From Pseudomaricurvus sp965656525 (GTDB taxonomy: Bacteria > Pseudomonadota > Gammaproteobacteria > Pseudomonadales > Cellvibrionaceae), in assembly GCA_965656525.1 (NCBI GenBank), contig CBFHKY010000007.1:1-64000 (forward strand): a stretch of DNA of 64,000 bases, written 5' to 3'. Under the pieces are notes generated by a model that was not told where the DNA came from, searched no databases, and was given only the letters and a program-made list of their open reading frames with translations. Made by a program: the position numbers and the translations under genes. The stretch's first letter is position 1. Every line of letters starts with the position of its first letter. Shown one piece after another: positions 8,009 through 16,761 of this stretch.

Positions 8009-8545
8009 TCACAGCATTCTTTTTAACGTGTCGTCTTTATCGATCAGATGGTGCTTAATGGCCGCCAGCCCATGCAGTAGAGCCATACCGATCAGACCAA
8101 ACGCCAACCACTCGTGAATGTCACCGGCTATGTCTTCTTGATCGGGTACAAACTCACCCAAGGAAGGCACAGAGAACCAGCTAAAAACATCGACAGCACG
8201 GCCATCCGCGGTAGACATCAAATACCCACTCAGGCCAACGGCAAACACCAATCCATAAATCAATATATGCACACCTTTGGCCAACTGAACTTCAGCCCTT
8301 GAATGAGTCACCAACGGTTTGGGTTTACCCATCCAGTGCACAGCGAGTACGCGTACCAACATGACGAGCATCAAACAAATACCAATGCTGCGGTGCAAAT
8401 CAGGACCTTTGCGATACCAATCATGGTAGTAGCTCAGGCTAGTCATCCATAAACCCAAAGCAAACAAACCAATAACGGTAAGCGCGACGACCCAATGCAC
8501 AGCTTTGTTGATACGCCCATATTGAACGCTGGTGTTACGCCACAT
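8009..8545 (-). CDS. Cytochrome b561 (YceJ-like)
   Basis: Four-helix di-haem membrane cytochrome. Candidate haem histidines occur in NKAVHWVVAL, GPDLHRSIGI, AKGVHILIYG and MALLHGLAAIKHH, the pattern of the prokaryotic b561 family. Hydrophobic helices are seen at about 15-35, 50-70, 90-112 and 145-165. It is first in a three-gene operon, 42 bp before yceI, and probably exchanges electrons with quinone while YceI handles an isoprenoid ligand; this link is inferred from gene order. Confidence 0.9.
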   Translation of the reverse strand: MWRNTSVQYGRINKAVHWVVALTVIGLFALGLWMTSLSYYHDWYRKGPDLHRSIGICLMLVMLVRVLAVHWMGKPKPLVTHSRAEVQLAKGVHILIYGLVFAVGLSGYLMSTADGRAVDVFSWFSVPSLGEFVPDQEDIAGDIHEWLAFGLIGMALLHGLAAIKHHLIDKDDTLKRML

Positions 8546-8992
8546 AAGAAAACCCTAAAAATAAAATAACCGTGACTTGATTACGATGGGCCACTGCAAC
8601 ATCAGCTACCCATCCCTTGATCATACTCAAGAACGTTGGCGGTAAGCAGCGCCGTTAACTGATCACTGTTATCAAAATATCTGAACAATGATCAATGAAT
8701 AAGCTGCCCATCCTCAACCCGTAACGCTAAACCTATGAACAATTACAGCGAGTTATCTGCAAAGGCTCTTGCCCTAGACACTAAAGAGGTCTATTTTTAG
8801 TAGCTGTGGTCGACGGTCGTGAATTCGCAAAACAGAGTTCGCACAACCAATGCCGTTTATTACCACATGACCGTTTTTGCTTACCCCAAACATGTATCCC
8901 GACGTCACCAGCAGTGGTAACACCAGTGTTGTTCAGTGATATTATTGAATCATTAAGGGATTAACAACGCACAACTGAGCTTCTACGCAACT
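8546..8992. other. Intergenic region, no recognised feature
   Basis: About 450 bp between divergent genes. A 21-codon ORF at about 8734 was not considered convincing. It presumably carries promoters for both flanking genes, but none could be assigned. Confidence 0.5.
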
Positions 8993-9331
8993 GTGGCCAT
9001 GATTAAGACCGTAAAAACCAAACAACAGATTCGCTCAGAGATTGATTCTCAGATTGAGTCTTTTCTGAATCACGGGGGGGAAGTTAGTACCTACCAAGCC
9101 GGTGAAAGTGGTCGCACGGTCAACGAACCGCTACCTAAAACGCCCCACATCGAGAACACCCAGTCCAGCCAAAGTCGCACGCCGGTAATGTCAGAAATCC
9201 AGGCCATTGAAGCGCGACGCAAAAGCAAGGCCGCAAAAGAACAAGATAAACCGAGACATTCTTCCAAAAGAGAGAAAAAAGTCCTTCTCACTGATGATTT
9301 TGGAGAGCCGCTGCGCTGGATTTCAGAGTAG
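8993..9331 (+). CDS. Small basic/acidic hypothetical protein with a SutA-like motif
   Basis: A 112-residue, charged, low-hydrophobicity protein that I do not recognise with certainty. The N-terminal helix QIRSEIDSQIESFLNHGGEV resembles the FLxxGGxV element of SutA, an RNA-polymerase-binding regulator of slow-growing Pseudomonas, and of related short proteins. The middle is Ser/Thr/Gln-rich and probably disordered; a Lys/Arg-rich stretch (EARRKSKAAKEQDK) precedes a short acidic tail. GTG at 8993 or ATG at 8999 could be the start; neither has a clear ribosome site. It overlaps the convergent Hpt gene by 9 bp. The SutA link is tentative. Confidence 0.6.
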   Translation: MAMIKTVKTKQQIRSEIDSQIESFLNHGGEVSTYQAGESGRTVNEPLPKTPHIENTQSSQSRTPVMSEIQAIEARRKSKAAKEQDKPRHSSKREKKVLLTDDFGEPLRWISE

Positions 9332-9670
9332 CAACCTATTATCAATGGTCTCGACGACTTCTTGTAACAAGACTTCCAGCGTCTTAGCCAATTGGGACAC
9401 CTCAAGCCAATCTTCAGCAATCACTGACTTACCCTCCAGAGATTCACTTAAGGCGGCCAGTTCTAGAGCTCCTATCGCCCGAGAAGAAGACTTTAGTTTG
9501 TGCGCCAGAGAACGAACACCGTGTATATTTTTAGCGGACAGAGCCGAGCTCAATTCTTGAGCATAAGGTGCAGCACTGAGTTTAAATTCTGCCAATATGT
9601 CATTGATCAAATCTTGATCATCGCCAAACATGGTTTCCAATACCGACAAATCCAACACCGATGGTGCCAA
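9323..9670 (-). CDS. Histidine phosphotransfer (Hpt) domain protein
   Basis: Stand-alone phosphorelay protein of about 115 residues made of a four-helix bundle. The phospho-accepting His is in AHKLKSSSRAIGA, the AHxLKxSSxxxG motif of Hpt domains. I choose TTG at 9670 (LAPSVLDLSVLE) because AGGAG lies seven bases upstream; the ATG six codons earlier has its ribosome-like sequence downstream, not upstream. It is divergent from a REC-EAL response regulator, so that protein is a candidate phosphate acceptor; the donor kinase is not beside it. Confidence 0.88.
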   Translation of the reverse strand: MAPSVLDLSVLETMFGDDQDLINDILAEFKLSAAPYAQELSSALSAKNIHGVRSLAHKLKSSSRAIGALELAALSESLEGKSVIAEDWLEVSQLAKTLEVLLQEVVETIDNRLLL

Positions 9671-9992
9671 CTCGTTTCTCCTACACATTCAGATCGTACT
9701 CTCTCATTCCACACAAGCATAGAAGACTCATGATGATTTAACTCTATATTCAAATTTAGTGTACCCCCCCATAAAGCACAACTGTACTCACGTTTAAAAC
9801 GCGTTATAGTATTACGAGAATAAAAAGCGAGGCGTTAATCTTCTATCGATCCTGTCCTCTTAGATGCTGCCCTCTTACTGCTAACGAATTCATGATTAGG
9901 CTTAAAAGGTTAATAAAGGTCATCGACTGGATAAATCAGAGACTATCGCCAATAATAAGTTAGATACCATTGAACTCATTAGGACATGCCTC
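9671..9992. other. Divergent promoter region of Hpt and REC-EAL genes
   Basis: About 320 bp without coding potential. It must hold the start signals of both divergent genes; no clear operator was found. Confidence 0.5.
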
Positions 9993-11213
9993 TTGACCCA
10001 CATCGAACTCGACCAACTTTCCTGTTTAGTGGTAGACGATGATCCTTTCATGCTTACCACTATTGGCAAAATACTAGAGTCCATCGGTGTTGGCTCGGTA
10101 ATGAAAACAGACAATGCAACAGACGCATTACGGCACTTAGCGAACCGCAGTAACCACATTGACATCGTAATTTCGGATCTGAATATGCCCCACATGGACG
10201 GCATTCAATTGCTGCGCCATTTTGGCAATTTAGGTAGCACCTTTGGTATTGTTTTGATCAGTGGAGAAGACCCACGCTTGCTGGAGTCGGTAAAGAGCTT
10301 AGGTGAACAGCAGAAACTGTCTATTCTCGGTACGCTGAGCAAGCCCGTGAGTCGTCAAGACTTGTCAGATGTATTGTCAAAGTATCAACCACAACAATAC
10401 GCCCCTCCATCCGGACCTGCAGCCATGGTGTTTGCGGATGAGCTTCAACAGGCCATTCTGCACGACGAGCTGGAAGTTTTCTTTCAGCCACAGGTGTCAA
10501 TGGATGATGGCCGCGTGGTGGGTTTAGAAGCTCTCGCTCGCTGGAATCACGCCGAAAAAGGCTGGATTCCTCCCCCGATATTTATTGGCATTGCCGAAAA
10601 GTACAATATGATTGCTGGGGTTACGGATCGCATTTTTCAAATGAGCATCGCCGAGTGCTGCCGCTTACGCAGACTGGGTTTTGATTACACAATCTCTGTC
10701 AACTTTTCCAGTCAAGTATTTAACTCCCTCGACCTACCTGAAACCATCAGCGAAACTCTGCAAGGCAGTGACGTGGAGCCCAGCCAAGTCGTTGTTGAAG
10801 TCACCGAAAGTTCGCTAGCTCACGATATGCGTGTATCGTTGGATATTCTTACTCGCTTGCGCTTGAAGGGCTTTCATTTGTCTATTGATGATTTTGGCAC
10901 CGGGTTTTCCTCGCTTGAGCAGCTCAAACAGATTCCATTTACCGAATTAAAGATTGATCGATCCTTTGTTCACCAGGCGGCGGACAATCAGGCAAGTCGC
11001 GCCATTTTAGAATCCAGTATTGAGCTGGCCAAAAAACTCAATATCACGTGTGTGGCTGAAGGGGTAGAGACAGAGGCCGACTGGAAACTGGTAAAACAGT
11101 TGGGGTGCGATGTGGTGCAGGGCTATTTTATTGCCCGCCCGATGCCATCTAGTGAATACATTAATTGGGCTAATAACTATGAACAGCGCCGCTCGTTAGT
11201 GGCAGCGCTGTAG
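9993..11213 (+). CDS. Response regulator with C-terminal EAL phosphodiesterase domain
   Basis: Cytoplasmic c-di-GMP phosphodiesterase controlled by phosphorylation, in the RocR/VieA style. The receiver domain (about 10-130) has the acidic pair in VVDDDP, phospho-Asp in VISDLNMPHMDG and Lys in LSKPVS. The EAL domain (about 150-395) keeps LEALARWNH, VVEVTESS, DDFGTGFSSL, LKIDRSF, AEGVET and QGYFIARPM, so it should be active. The start is TTG at 9993 with AGGA about ten bases upstream; an ATG nearby is out of frame. No DNA-binding domain is present. The divergent Hpt gene is a likely signalling partner. Confidence 0.92.
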   Translation: MTHIELDQLSCLVVDDDPFMLTTIGKILESIGVGSVMKTDNATDALRHLANRSNHIDIVISDLNMPHMDGIQLLRHFGNLGSTFGIVLISGEDPRLLESVKSLGEQQKLSILGTLSKPVSRQDLSDVLSKYQPQQYAPPSGPAAMVFADELQQAILHDELEVFFQPQVSMDDGRVVGLEALARWNHAEKGWIPPPIFIGIAEKYNMIAGVTDRIFQMSIAECCRLRRLGFDYTISVNFSSQVFNSLDLPETISETLQGSDVEPSQVVVEVTESSLAHDMRVSLDILTRLRLKGFHLSIDDFGTGFSSLEQLKQIPFTELKIDRSFVHQAADNQASRAILESSIELAKKLNITCVAEGVETEADWKLVKQLGCDVVQGYFIARPMPSSEYINWANNYEQRRSLVAAL

Positions 11214-11246
11214 CAAGAAAGCACTAAAGTATATCGGGCTTAACAC

Positions 11247-12446
11247 TTAAAACCAGGCTTCTTGCATCGACATAATCGACTCGCTGCCCGCAATCACATT
11301 GGCAGATAAAGACTGCACCTGTGGCAGCTGGCGAGCAAAGTAAAAACGTGCAACCGCCAACTTAGCCGCATAGAAATCTGCATCATCACCGTTCAGCTCC
11401 GTCAGTGACACGACAGCCATTCTCGCCCACATGTAACCCAATACGGTAAGACCAAACAAGTGCAGATAATCGTTAGCCACGGAGCCAGCGATATTGGGAT
11501 CTTGCTGTGCCTGTTCAATCACTGTGGTAGTAACACGCTGAAGATTTTCTAAAGCCGATACCAACGGCGCTGTAAACTCTTCCGCGCCTTTGACGGGTTC
11601 CGCTTCACTCAAAAATTCGTGAACATCGGCAACAAACAAGTTCAGATAAGCACCGCCATTGGGAATGATTTTGCGCCCGATTAAGTCCATCGCTTGAATG
11701 CCGTTGGTACCTTCGTATATCTGCGTGATGCGCACGTCTCGTACCAGCTGTTCTTGCCCCCATTCACGAATAAAACCATGCCCGCCGAAGATTTGCTGAC
11801 CCAACACTGTAGATTCCAGAGCTTTGTCGGACATAAANNNNNNNNNNNNNNNNNNNNNNNNNNNNNNNNNNNNNNNNNNNNNNNNNNNNNNNNNNNNNNN
11901 NNNNNNNNNNNNNNNNNNNNNNNNNNNNNNNNNNNNATGAGGCTCGGTGAGATCCATAGCACCAGACCAAACGCCAGAGTACATATTAGGCAGATACGTG
12001 TCTTTCAGTTCATCAGAGCCGTGCGCATCCAGCGCCAAACAAGCTCCAGCTGTCAGCATAGGGGCTAGCCCAAGAGACATGTTGGCGCTTTGCAGCATTT
12101 CTTCCACTTGAGCCGTCAGCATTTTGGGCATGCCCATCCCACCGTATGCCGCATTGCCACCTAACCCATTCCAGCCACCTTCGCAAAACGCTTGGTACGC
12201 CGCCGCAAAACCGCTGGGGGAACTAACCACCCCTTCATCCCAACGGCAGCCCTCTTCATCCCCTTCACGATTGAGCGGCGCGATCTCTTGCGCGATTAAT
12301 TTTGCCGCTTCATCTAAGATGGCATCTGCAGTATCCGCATCGACCGTTTCCTGAAAAGCGGATAAGGATGACCACAACGCCGGAGCCTTAAAAACTTCGT
12401 TCAATACAAATCGCATGTCTCGTAAAGGAGCTTTGTAATCCGCCAT
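11247..12446 (-). CDS. Acyl-CoA dehydrogenase (large, C-terminal-extended type), internal part missing
   Basis: FAD-dependent acyl-CoA dehydrogenase of the roughly 600-residue class with a C-terminal extension, acting in fatty acid beta-oxidation. The N-terminal part (MADYKAPLRDMRFVLNEVF ... GAMDLTEPH) and the C-terminal part (GGHGFIREWG, RDVRITQIYEGTNGIQA, then the extension) are unmistakable. Between them lie 99 Ns, whereas family members have roughly 200 codons there, including the catalytic region. The listed 399 codons therefore understate the protein, and the gap should be about 600 bp. Frame agreement on both sides is coincidental or due to gap sizing. There is no linked beta-oxidation operon. 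Confidence 0.9.
   Translation of the reverse strand: MADYKAPLRDMRFVLNEVFKAPALWSSLSAFQETVDADTADAILDEAAKLIAQEIAPLNREGDEEGCRWDEGVVSSPSGFAAAYQAFCEGGWNGLGGNAAYGGMGMPKMLTAQVEEMLQSANMSLGLAPMLTAGACLALDAHGSDELKDTYLPNMYSGVWSGAMDLTEPHXXXXXXXXXXXXXXXXXXXXXXXXXXXXXXXXXFMSDKALESTVLGQQIFGGHGFIREWGQEQLVRDVRITQIYEGTNGIQAMDLIGRKIIPNGGAYLNLFVADVHEFLSEAEPVKGAEEFTAPLVSALENLQRVTTTVIEQAQQDPNIAGSVANDYLHLFGLTVLGYMWARMAVVSLTELNGDDADFYAAKLAVARFYFARQLPQVQSLSANVIAGSESIMSMQEAWF
11838..11936. other. Assembly gap (99 N) inside the acyl-CoA dehydrogenase gene
   Basis: Placeholder N-run. Comparison with the family layout implies that several hundred bases, not 99, are missing. Confidence 0.95.
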
Positions 12447-12901
12447 TTGGATACCTCAAGGTGTATGAAAGTAAGCTGATCGAGTTTATAAGCCACTCAT
12501 GGATCGTCGTTGATCCAGACCAATGGCCATCGTGAATCGGTGGAGAGTATATTGTGAGCCAATTAGACGCTTAATTAGCGAAGCAGTGAAAGCTCATAAA
12601 AAAGGCTCATAGCGTTAATGTGCCAGAGGTCATTGATAAAGTCATCGGTCTAAAGTTGCTTTACTCGGTAGCGGAGGCTTGCCTAGTAACAATTTAATTA
12701 CCGCTGACATGAGCGCGCCATGATTTCTGACCGTTGCGTAAGTCACCTCCATTGGCAAGTTACACGCCGCACCCGCTAAATAAGTACGCAGCAAACACCG
12801 ACTCAGATGAAGGCCAACTCAGAAATAAAAATCAACATAAATGAAGAGGGATCACCAGCCAGAGCCGAGACTTGGCTTATATAATCCTACAAGGGGGAGC
12901 A
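12447..12901. other. Intergenic region, no recognised feature
   Basis: About 455 bp upstream of the acyl-CoA dehydrogenase gene and downstream of the SprA-like gene. I see no ORF, hairpin or repeat that stands out. Confidence 0.5.
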
Positions 12902-13876
12902 TTACGCAATCTGATCGAAAAAAGAACCTATTTCAACAGGAGATGGACTAACGCCGATATCAATCAGACGGCGATTTAAGTCAATATTTGTCTGTACGAA
13001 GTCGTCTAGGCGACTGGTTCGCTCATCCTGCTCTGGATCTTCCTTGTTGCTGTTAGCATCTTGCAAACCGCCGATGGCAAGTTCGCTGGCTGAGCCAGAG
13101 GCGCTCTCAAGTGGGTCGTTAGGGGCTAGGGGGTCATTGGACGCTGTAGCGGAGGAATCACTCTCTTCTGTATTGCGATCAGCGGCCTCTTGTTGCTGAG
13201 CTTCTTGCGCCTTAATCGCAATTTCTTGAATCGCTTGCTGCTCCAACTGTGCAGCTTCGGCGGCTACACGGCGATCTTGCGGGGAAGGCTCAGCGGGTGC
13301 CAATGCCGCCCGTTGTACGATGCGTGCGTTTTGCAGGGTGGCTTCTGGGTCACCGGGTACAGCGCCATTACTGATAGGCACTTCTCCACTGACAGCGTAG
13401 CGCACACCATCTGGGCCGCGTTCATATTGATAGCTCGGCGCTCCGGACAGTTGACCACCGACTGCCGCATGAGCCTGCTCGTGGGCACGAACCTCACGGT
13501 CACGCTGTAAAAGCTGCTGAATCAGTTCCTGGTCGGCCTCCAATTGTTGTTTTTCAGCTTCGTTGCGCAGCTGCTGTTCTTTTGCTTTCTGCTCGGCTTG
13601 CTCTTCTTCTGATACCGGTTTTTCATTCACCGCAAGGTCGGAAGAATCTTCATCAGTACGAGGCCTAACCGTCGCAACAGCCGTATTAGCTTCGGCATCA
13701 ACGGCCAGTTCTGCGGTTGAGGTACGGTTTAGTGCGCGCCCAGAAGAAGATAACCCTTCAACAGGCTGGAAAGGCGTACCCTGCGCTTCGATATTGGCCT
13801 CACCCACTGGTGTACGGACAATAACAGCAACCGAAAGGGCATTGACGTTATTAGAAGGCAGTGTTGGCGTGAGCAT
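12902..13876 (-). CDS. SprA-related putative metalloprotease
   Basis: Protein of 324 residues in the SprA-related/CJM1_0395 family. A disordered N-terminal region is followed by a long charged coiled coil (about 92-125, rich in E, Q, K, A), then the conserved core REVRAHEQAHAAVGG, which contains an HExxH-like metal motif, and YERGPDGVRYAVSGEVPI. A second coiled, Gln/Glu-rich region and an acidic Ser-rich linker end in a short conserved C-terminus. Protease activity is presumed from HEQAH only. Start ATG 13876 has GAGGTGAACT directly upstream. It lies 8 bp after the small FlgC-like gene, so the pair is an operon. Confidence 0.82.
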   Translation of the reverse strand: MLTPTLPSNNVNALSVAVIVRTPVGEANIEAQGTPFQPVEGLSSSGRALNRTSTAELAVDAEANTAVATVRPRTDEDSSDLAVNEKPVSEEEQAEQKAKEQQLRNEAEKQQLEADQELIQQLLQRDREVRAHEQAHAAVGGQLSGAPSYQYERGPDGVRYAVSGEVPISNGAVPGDPEATLQNARIVQRAALAPAEPSPQDRRVAAEAAQLEQQAIQEIAIKAQEAQQQEAADRNTEESDSSATASNDPLAPNDPLESASGSASELAIGGLQDANSNKEDPEQDERTSRLDDFVQTNIDLNRRLIDIGVSPSPVEIGSFFDQIA

Positions 13877-13884
13877 AGTTCACC

Positions 13885-14181
13885 TCAGGCCTTCGTATCC
13901 AGTAAGGAGCCAATGGCTTGGTCGGCTACCGATACGACCTTGGCTGAAGCATCAAATACGGTTTGCTCTACTTTGATATCAATAAGTGGCTCCACCAAGG
14001 ATTGCTTTGGCTCACCAGCGCCATAGACCGACGCTGCGCCCTGTGGTGGGTTGGGCGCAGTCACAGTGGATGGAGTAACGGTTGCACCAACCTGTGCAAT
14101 ATCTGAGGCGGCCTGTGTCATCTGACGCTGGCTTTGCAACATTCCTTGTGCGCCTGTGTTCATCAACGCGTTTAAGGTCAT
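13885..14181 (-). CDS. Small hypothetical protein with flagellar rod-like C-terminus
   Basis: A 98-residue protein that precedes the SprA-like gene. The N-terminal helix (GAQGMLQSQRQMTQAASDIA) and the C-terminal motif (LVEPLIDIKVEQTVFDASAK followed by VVSVADQAIGSLLD) resemble the two end helices of FlgC/FlgG-family axial proteins, joined by a short Pro-rich linker. Similar short proteins occur next to SprA-like genes in Pseudomonas-type genomes. It is much too short to be a rod protein. Function unknown. Confidence 0.65.
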   Translation of the reverse strand: MTLNALMNTGAQGMLQSQRQMTQAASDIAQVGATVTPSTVTAPNPPQGAASVYGAGEPKQSLVEPLIDIKVEQTVFDASAKVVSVADQAIGSLLDTKA

Positions 14182-14477
14182 TGGTTGTGCTCTCTATTCT
14201 ATTGTCTGCTGGTCACTATTGCCTACTGGTCAATTTACGATCTAATAATAACAAAATTAACGCTTAAAATTCACACAATTTTGGCCCATGAGACGCATTT
14301 TAGAGATTAATCTGTCACAAAAAAGCCATTTCATATTCAAATAAATATGACAATTACTACCCAACCAGCCATCACCCTGCAGCATCATTAACGGTTCTAA
14401 TCGCTGAATTAGCCATCACCGTCAGCGCCAAAATCGCCATTAAACTGAGTGATACTGGTCTATAATGCAGGTCTCAA

Positions 14478-15176
14478 TTACGGTGCCGCATCACTCAGAA
14501 GCTCTTCTAAACTAAGATGTTTGGCGACATTTTCATTGGTGACCTGCGTCAAGTAAGGGACTTCACCAAGACAAGGCGCGCGCAGCAAGGTTTTTAAACT
14601 GTCGATGTTTTCCTCGTAGCAGCTCATGTCCGGATCCACTCTGTTGGCCACCCAGCCAGCCAAGGTGAGACCATCTCGGCGAATAGCTTCTGCGGTCAGT
14701 ACCGCATGGTTCAAGCACCCCAGCTTCATTCCAACCACTAAAACGACCGGCAAGGCTAAAGATTTTGGCAGGTCTGATAGCGATTCTCGAGCGTTTAAAG
14801 GCACCCTCCATCCGCCTGCACCCTCGACGAGAAAAAAATCACTCGGCTGCATCAAAAGGCCATTACAGAACCCTGTTAAGCGACTGGCTGAAATGGATTT
14901 CCCCACTTGCTGTGCTGCAATATGAGGCGCAATGGGTGGCTCGAAAGCCACTGGGTTAACTTCACTGTAAGGAAGATCGGCGGTCATTGCCGCCTGCAGA
15001 GCCAAGGCATCACCATTGCGTAAACCGTCTTCGGTTTGCTCACAACCGGCCGCCAGCGGTTTAATCGCCACAGTGCGCAGCCCCTGCTGACGCGCTTTTT
15101 CCAATAAGCCACAAGCAATTAGCGTTTTACCAACATCGGTATCCGTACCGGCAATAAAGAATTTTTTCTTAGCCAT
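14478..15176 (-). CDS. bioD: Dethiobiotin synthase
   Basis: ATP-dependent carboxylation of 7,8-diaminopelargonate to dethiobiotin, the penultimate biotin step. The 232 residues begin with the P-loop FIAGTDTDVGKT; IKPLAAG and VEGAGGWRVPL are the other family signatures. It is last in the operon bioB-bioF-bioHC-bioD, 13 bp after bioHC. The bioA aminotransferase is not in this cluster and must be elsewhere. Confidence 0.96.
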   Translation of the reverse strand: MAKKKFFIAGTDTDVGKTLIACGLLEKARQQGLRTVAIKPLAAGCEQTEDGLRNGDALALQAAMTADLPYSEVNPVAFEPPIAPHIAAQQVGKSISASRLTGFCNGLLMQPSDFFLVEGAGGWRVPLNARESLSDLPKSLALPVVLVVGMKLGCLNHAVLTAEAIRRDGLTLAGWVANRVDPDMSCYEENIDSLKTLLRAPCLGEVPYLTQVTNENVAKHLSLEELLSDAAP

Positions 15177-15189
15177 AAATCAGAATCTC

Positions 15190-16761
15190 TTACTGGGGAC
15201 AAGCCAGCTCTAGGTAAAATACTTCATAGGTGGCCGGCAAGTTACCATCGACTTGGCGGTATGTTTCATAAGCCTGCTTAAACGCCTGAATACGCTGCCG
15301 TCCAGTCAAACCTGCCGATTGGCCATGATTCATGTTATGAGCACCCAGCGCCTTGAGCTCGTGTGTGAGCTGTTTGAGCTCTTGATACTGCAAAATAATA
15401 TCCTCGTTGTGCCAGCCGACCAGATCTAAACCCGACTGTGCGATGGCTGACTGAACGGTGGCCTCGCTGGCAAAACGGTTTACATGGGTGAACTGATCAA
15501 CGGCCGTCCATGCCGCACGCAACTCAGATAAAGTACGAGGGCCTAAAGTCGCCAAATGGATACGACCACCAGGCTTAAGTATTCGCCGCAATTCACTAAA
15601 CAGCTGGGGAAGGTTGCTGCACCACTGAATGGCCAGCGTAGAAAAAATGCCGTTCACCGAAGCGCTCGCCAAAGGTAAAGCTTCGGCATCACCGCACAAC
15701 CACTGAAATGACCCGCCTCGTTCTGATCGACAAAACTGCAGCATGCCTTCTGACAAATCCAAGCCAATCAATTGCTGATGGGGCAGCCCAAGCTGATCAC
15801 TCAGCAACGGCTCAAAATAGCCAGTGCCACAACCCAAGTCTAGCCAACACTCTGTATCTTCCGCCTGACAATCCATCTGGCGCAACAGATTATGACCAAT
15901 CTCGCGCTGCAGCCCCGCGACCGAATCGTAACTGTAGGCGGCACGCCCAAAGGACTTCGCTACTTTGGTTTTATCCAGCGTGTAATGCACCTGCTCCACA
16001 AAAGCCAATAGCTTAGCCGCAACCGTGTCAGTGTGACTCCAGTGTAAAGCGTGACAGGCCTCGGCAAGCGTTGCGACTTGTTGGCGCGGATTCACTGCCT
16101 GTAGCAGCGTTGCGGCTTGTGCAGGCACCAGCGCATCGTTTTCAGCCAGTAGGTGCAGCCCCGGTTGACGCAGCTGAGCAAACGCCGCACGGTTGTCCAT
16201 TGACTCTAACCAACGCAGCCCCTTTAACCATTCAGTTGGATCCGCGCCTTTCAACGATTCTGCAGACAGCACACGCAGAGTTTTGAGCATCGGTTTGGCG
16301 TTTAGGTCACCAGTCGCCATCAAACCAGCAAAACGTTTAAGAGCGACGTCTGGGTTGTTTTCAAAACCGTGGAGGAATTCAGCAAAAGTGACCAGAGACA
16401 TACCCGCAGGCCAACCCTCTCGGGCGACAAAGCACAGATTGCTGGCCAAGGTGACCAACCCCATGACGCGATGCGGCAAACGCGCGGCCAATTGCGTGGC
16501 CAACATACCGCCTAAAGACCAACCCACTAAAATACAGCGTTCTGGCAGCAGCCCTGTCAGTTGCTCTAACCACAACTCTAGATCTGCCGTGGGAGCACTG
16601 CTCGCAAATCCGGGCAGCGAGACCTCCCACACGTGGTAGTGCTGGTTCAGAGTATCCCTCAGGGGCTCCCAGCTGCGCGAGTCACTGCCCCAGCCGTGTA
16701 ACAACACCAAAGGCTCTGGGCACACAGGCACTTTAGCCGTGCGCTTGAACACCTCAATCAT
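15190..16761 (-). CDS. Bifunctional pimeloyl-ACP esterase / malonyl-ACP methyltransferase (BioH-BioC fusion)
   Basis: Opens and closes the disguised pimeloyl elongation pathway in one polypeptide of 523 residues. Residues about 15-250 are an alpha/beta hydrolase (LVLLHGWGSDSRSW; nucleophile Ser in VGWSLGGM; late His in CHALHWSH) corresponding to BioH, which removes the methyl ester from pimeloyl-ACP. Residues about 258-520 are a class I SAM methyltransferase (DKTKVAKSFGRAAYSYD, WLDLGCGTGYFEPLL, LATLGPRTLSELRAAW) corresponding to BioC, which methylates malonyl-ACP. The BioH-BioC order is known in Saccharophagus and Teredinibacter. The start ATG overlaps the bioF stop by 8 bp, so the two are translationally coupled. 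Confidence 0.95.
   Translation of the reverse strand: MIEVFKRTAKVPVCPEPLVLLHGWGSDSRSWEPLRDTLNQHYHVWEVSLPGFASSAPTADLELWLEQLTGLLPERCILVGWSLGGMLATQLAARLPHRVMGLVTLASNLCFVAREGWPAGMSLVTFAEFLHGFENNPDVALKRFAGLMATGDLNAKPMLKTLRVLSAESLKGADPTEWLKGLRWLESMDNRAAFAQLRQPGLHLLAENDALVPAQAATLLQAVNPRQQVATLAEACHALHWSHTDTVAAKLLAFVEQVHYTLDKTKVAKSFGRAAYSYDSVAGLQREIGHNLLRQMDCQAEDTECWLDLGCGTGYFEPLLSDQLGLPHQQLIGLDLSEGMLQFCRSERGGSFQWLCGDAEALPLASASVNGIFSTLAIQWCSNLPQLFSELRRILKPGGRIHLATLGPRTLSELRAAWTAVDQFTHVNRFASEATVQSAIAQSGLDLVGWHNEDIILQYQELKQLTHELKALGAHNMNHGQSAGLTGRQRIQAFKQAYETYRQVDGNLPATYEVFYLELACPQ

Noticed and set aside
8734..8799. 21-codon ORF in the 8.5-9.0 kb intergenic region
   Set aside because: Too short and without a ribosome site or conservation evidence.
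14439..14466. TTAAAC-N16-TATAAT promoter-like sequence reading into the bioD 3' end
   Set aside because: It points antisense into bioD with no gene behind it; an antisense RNA is possible but cannot be supported.
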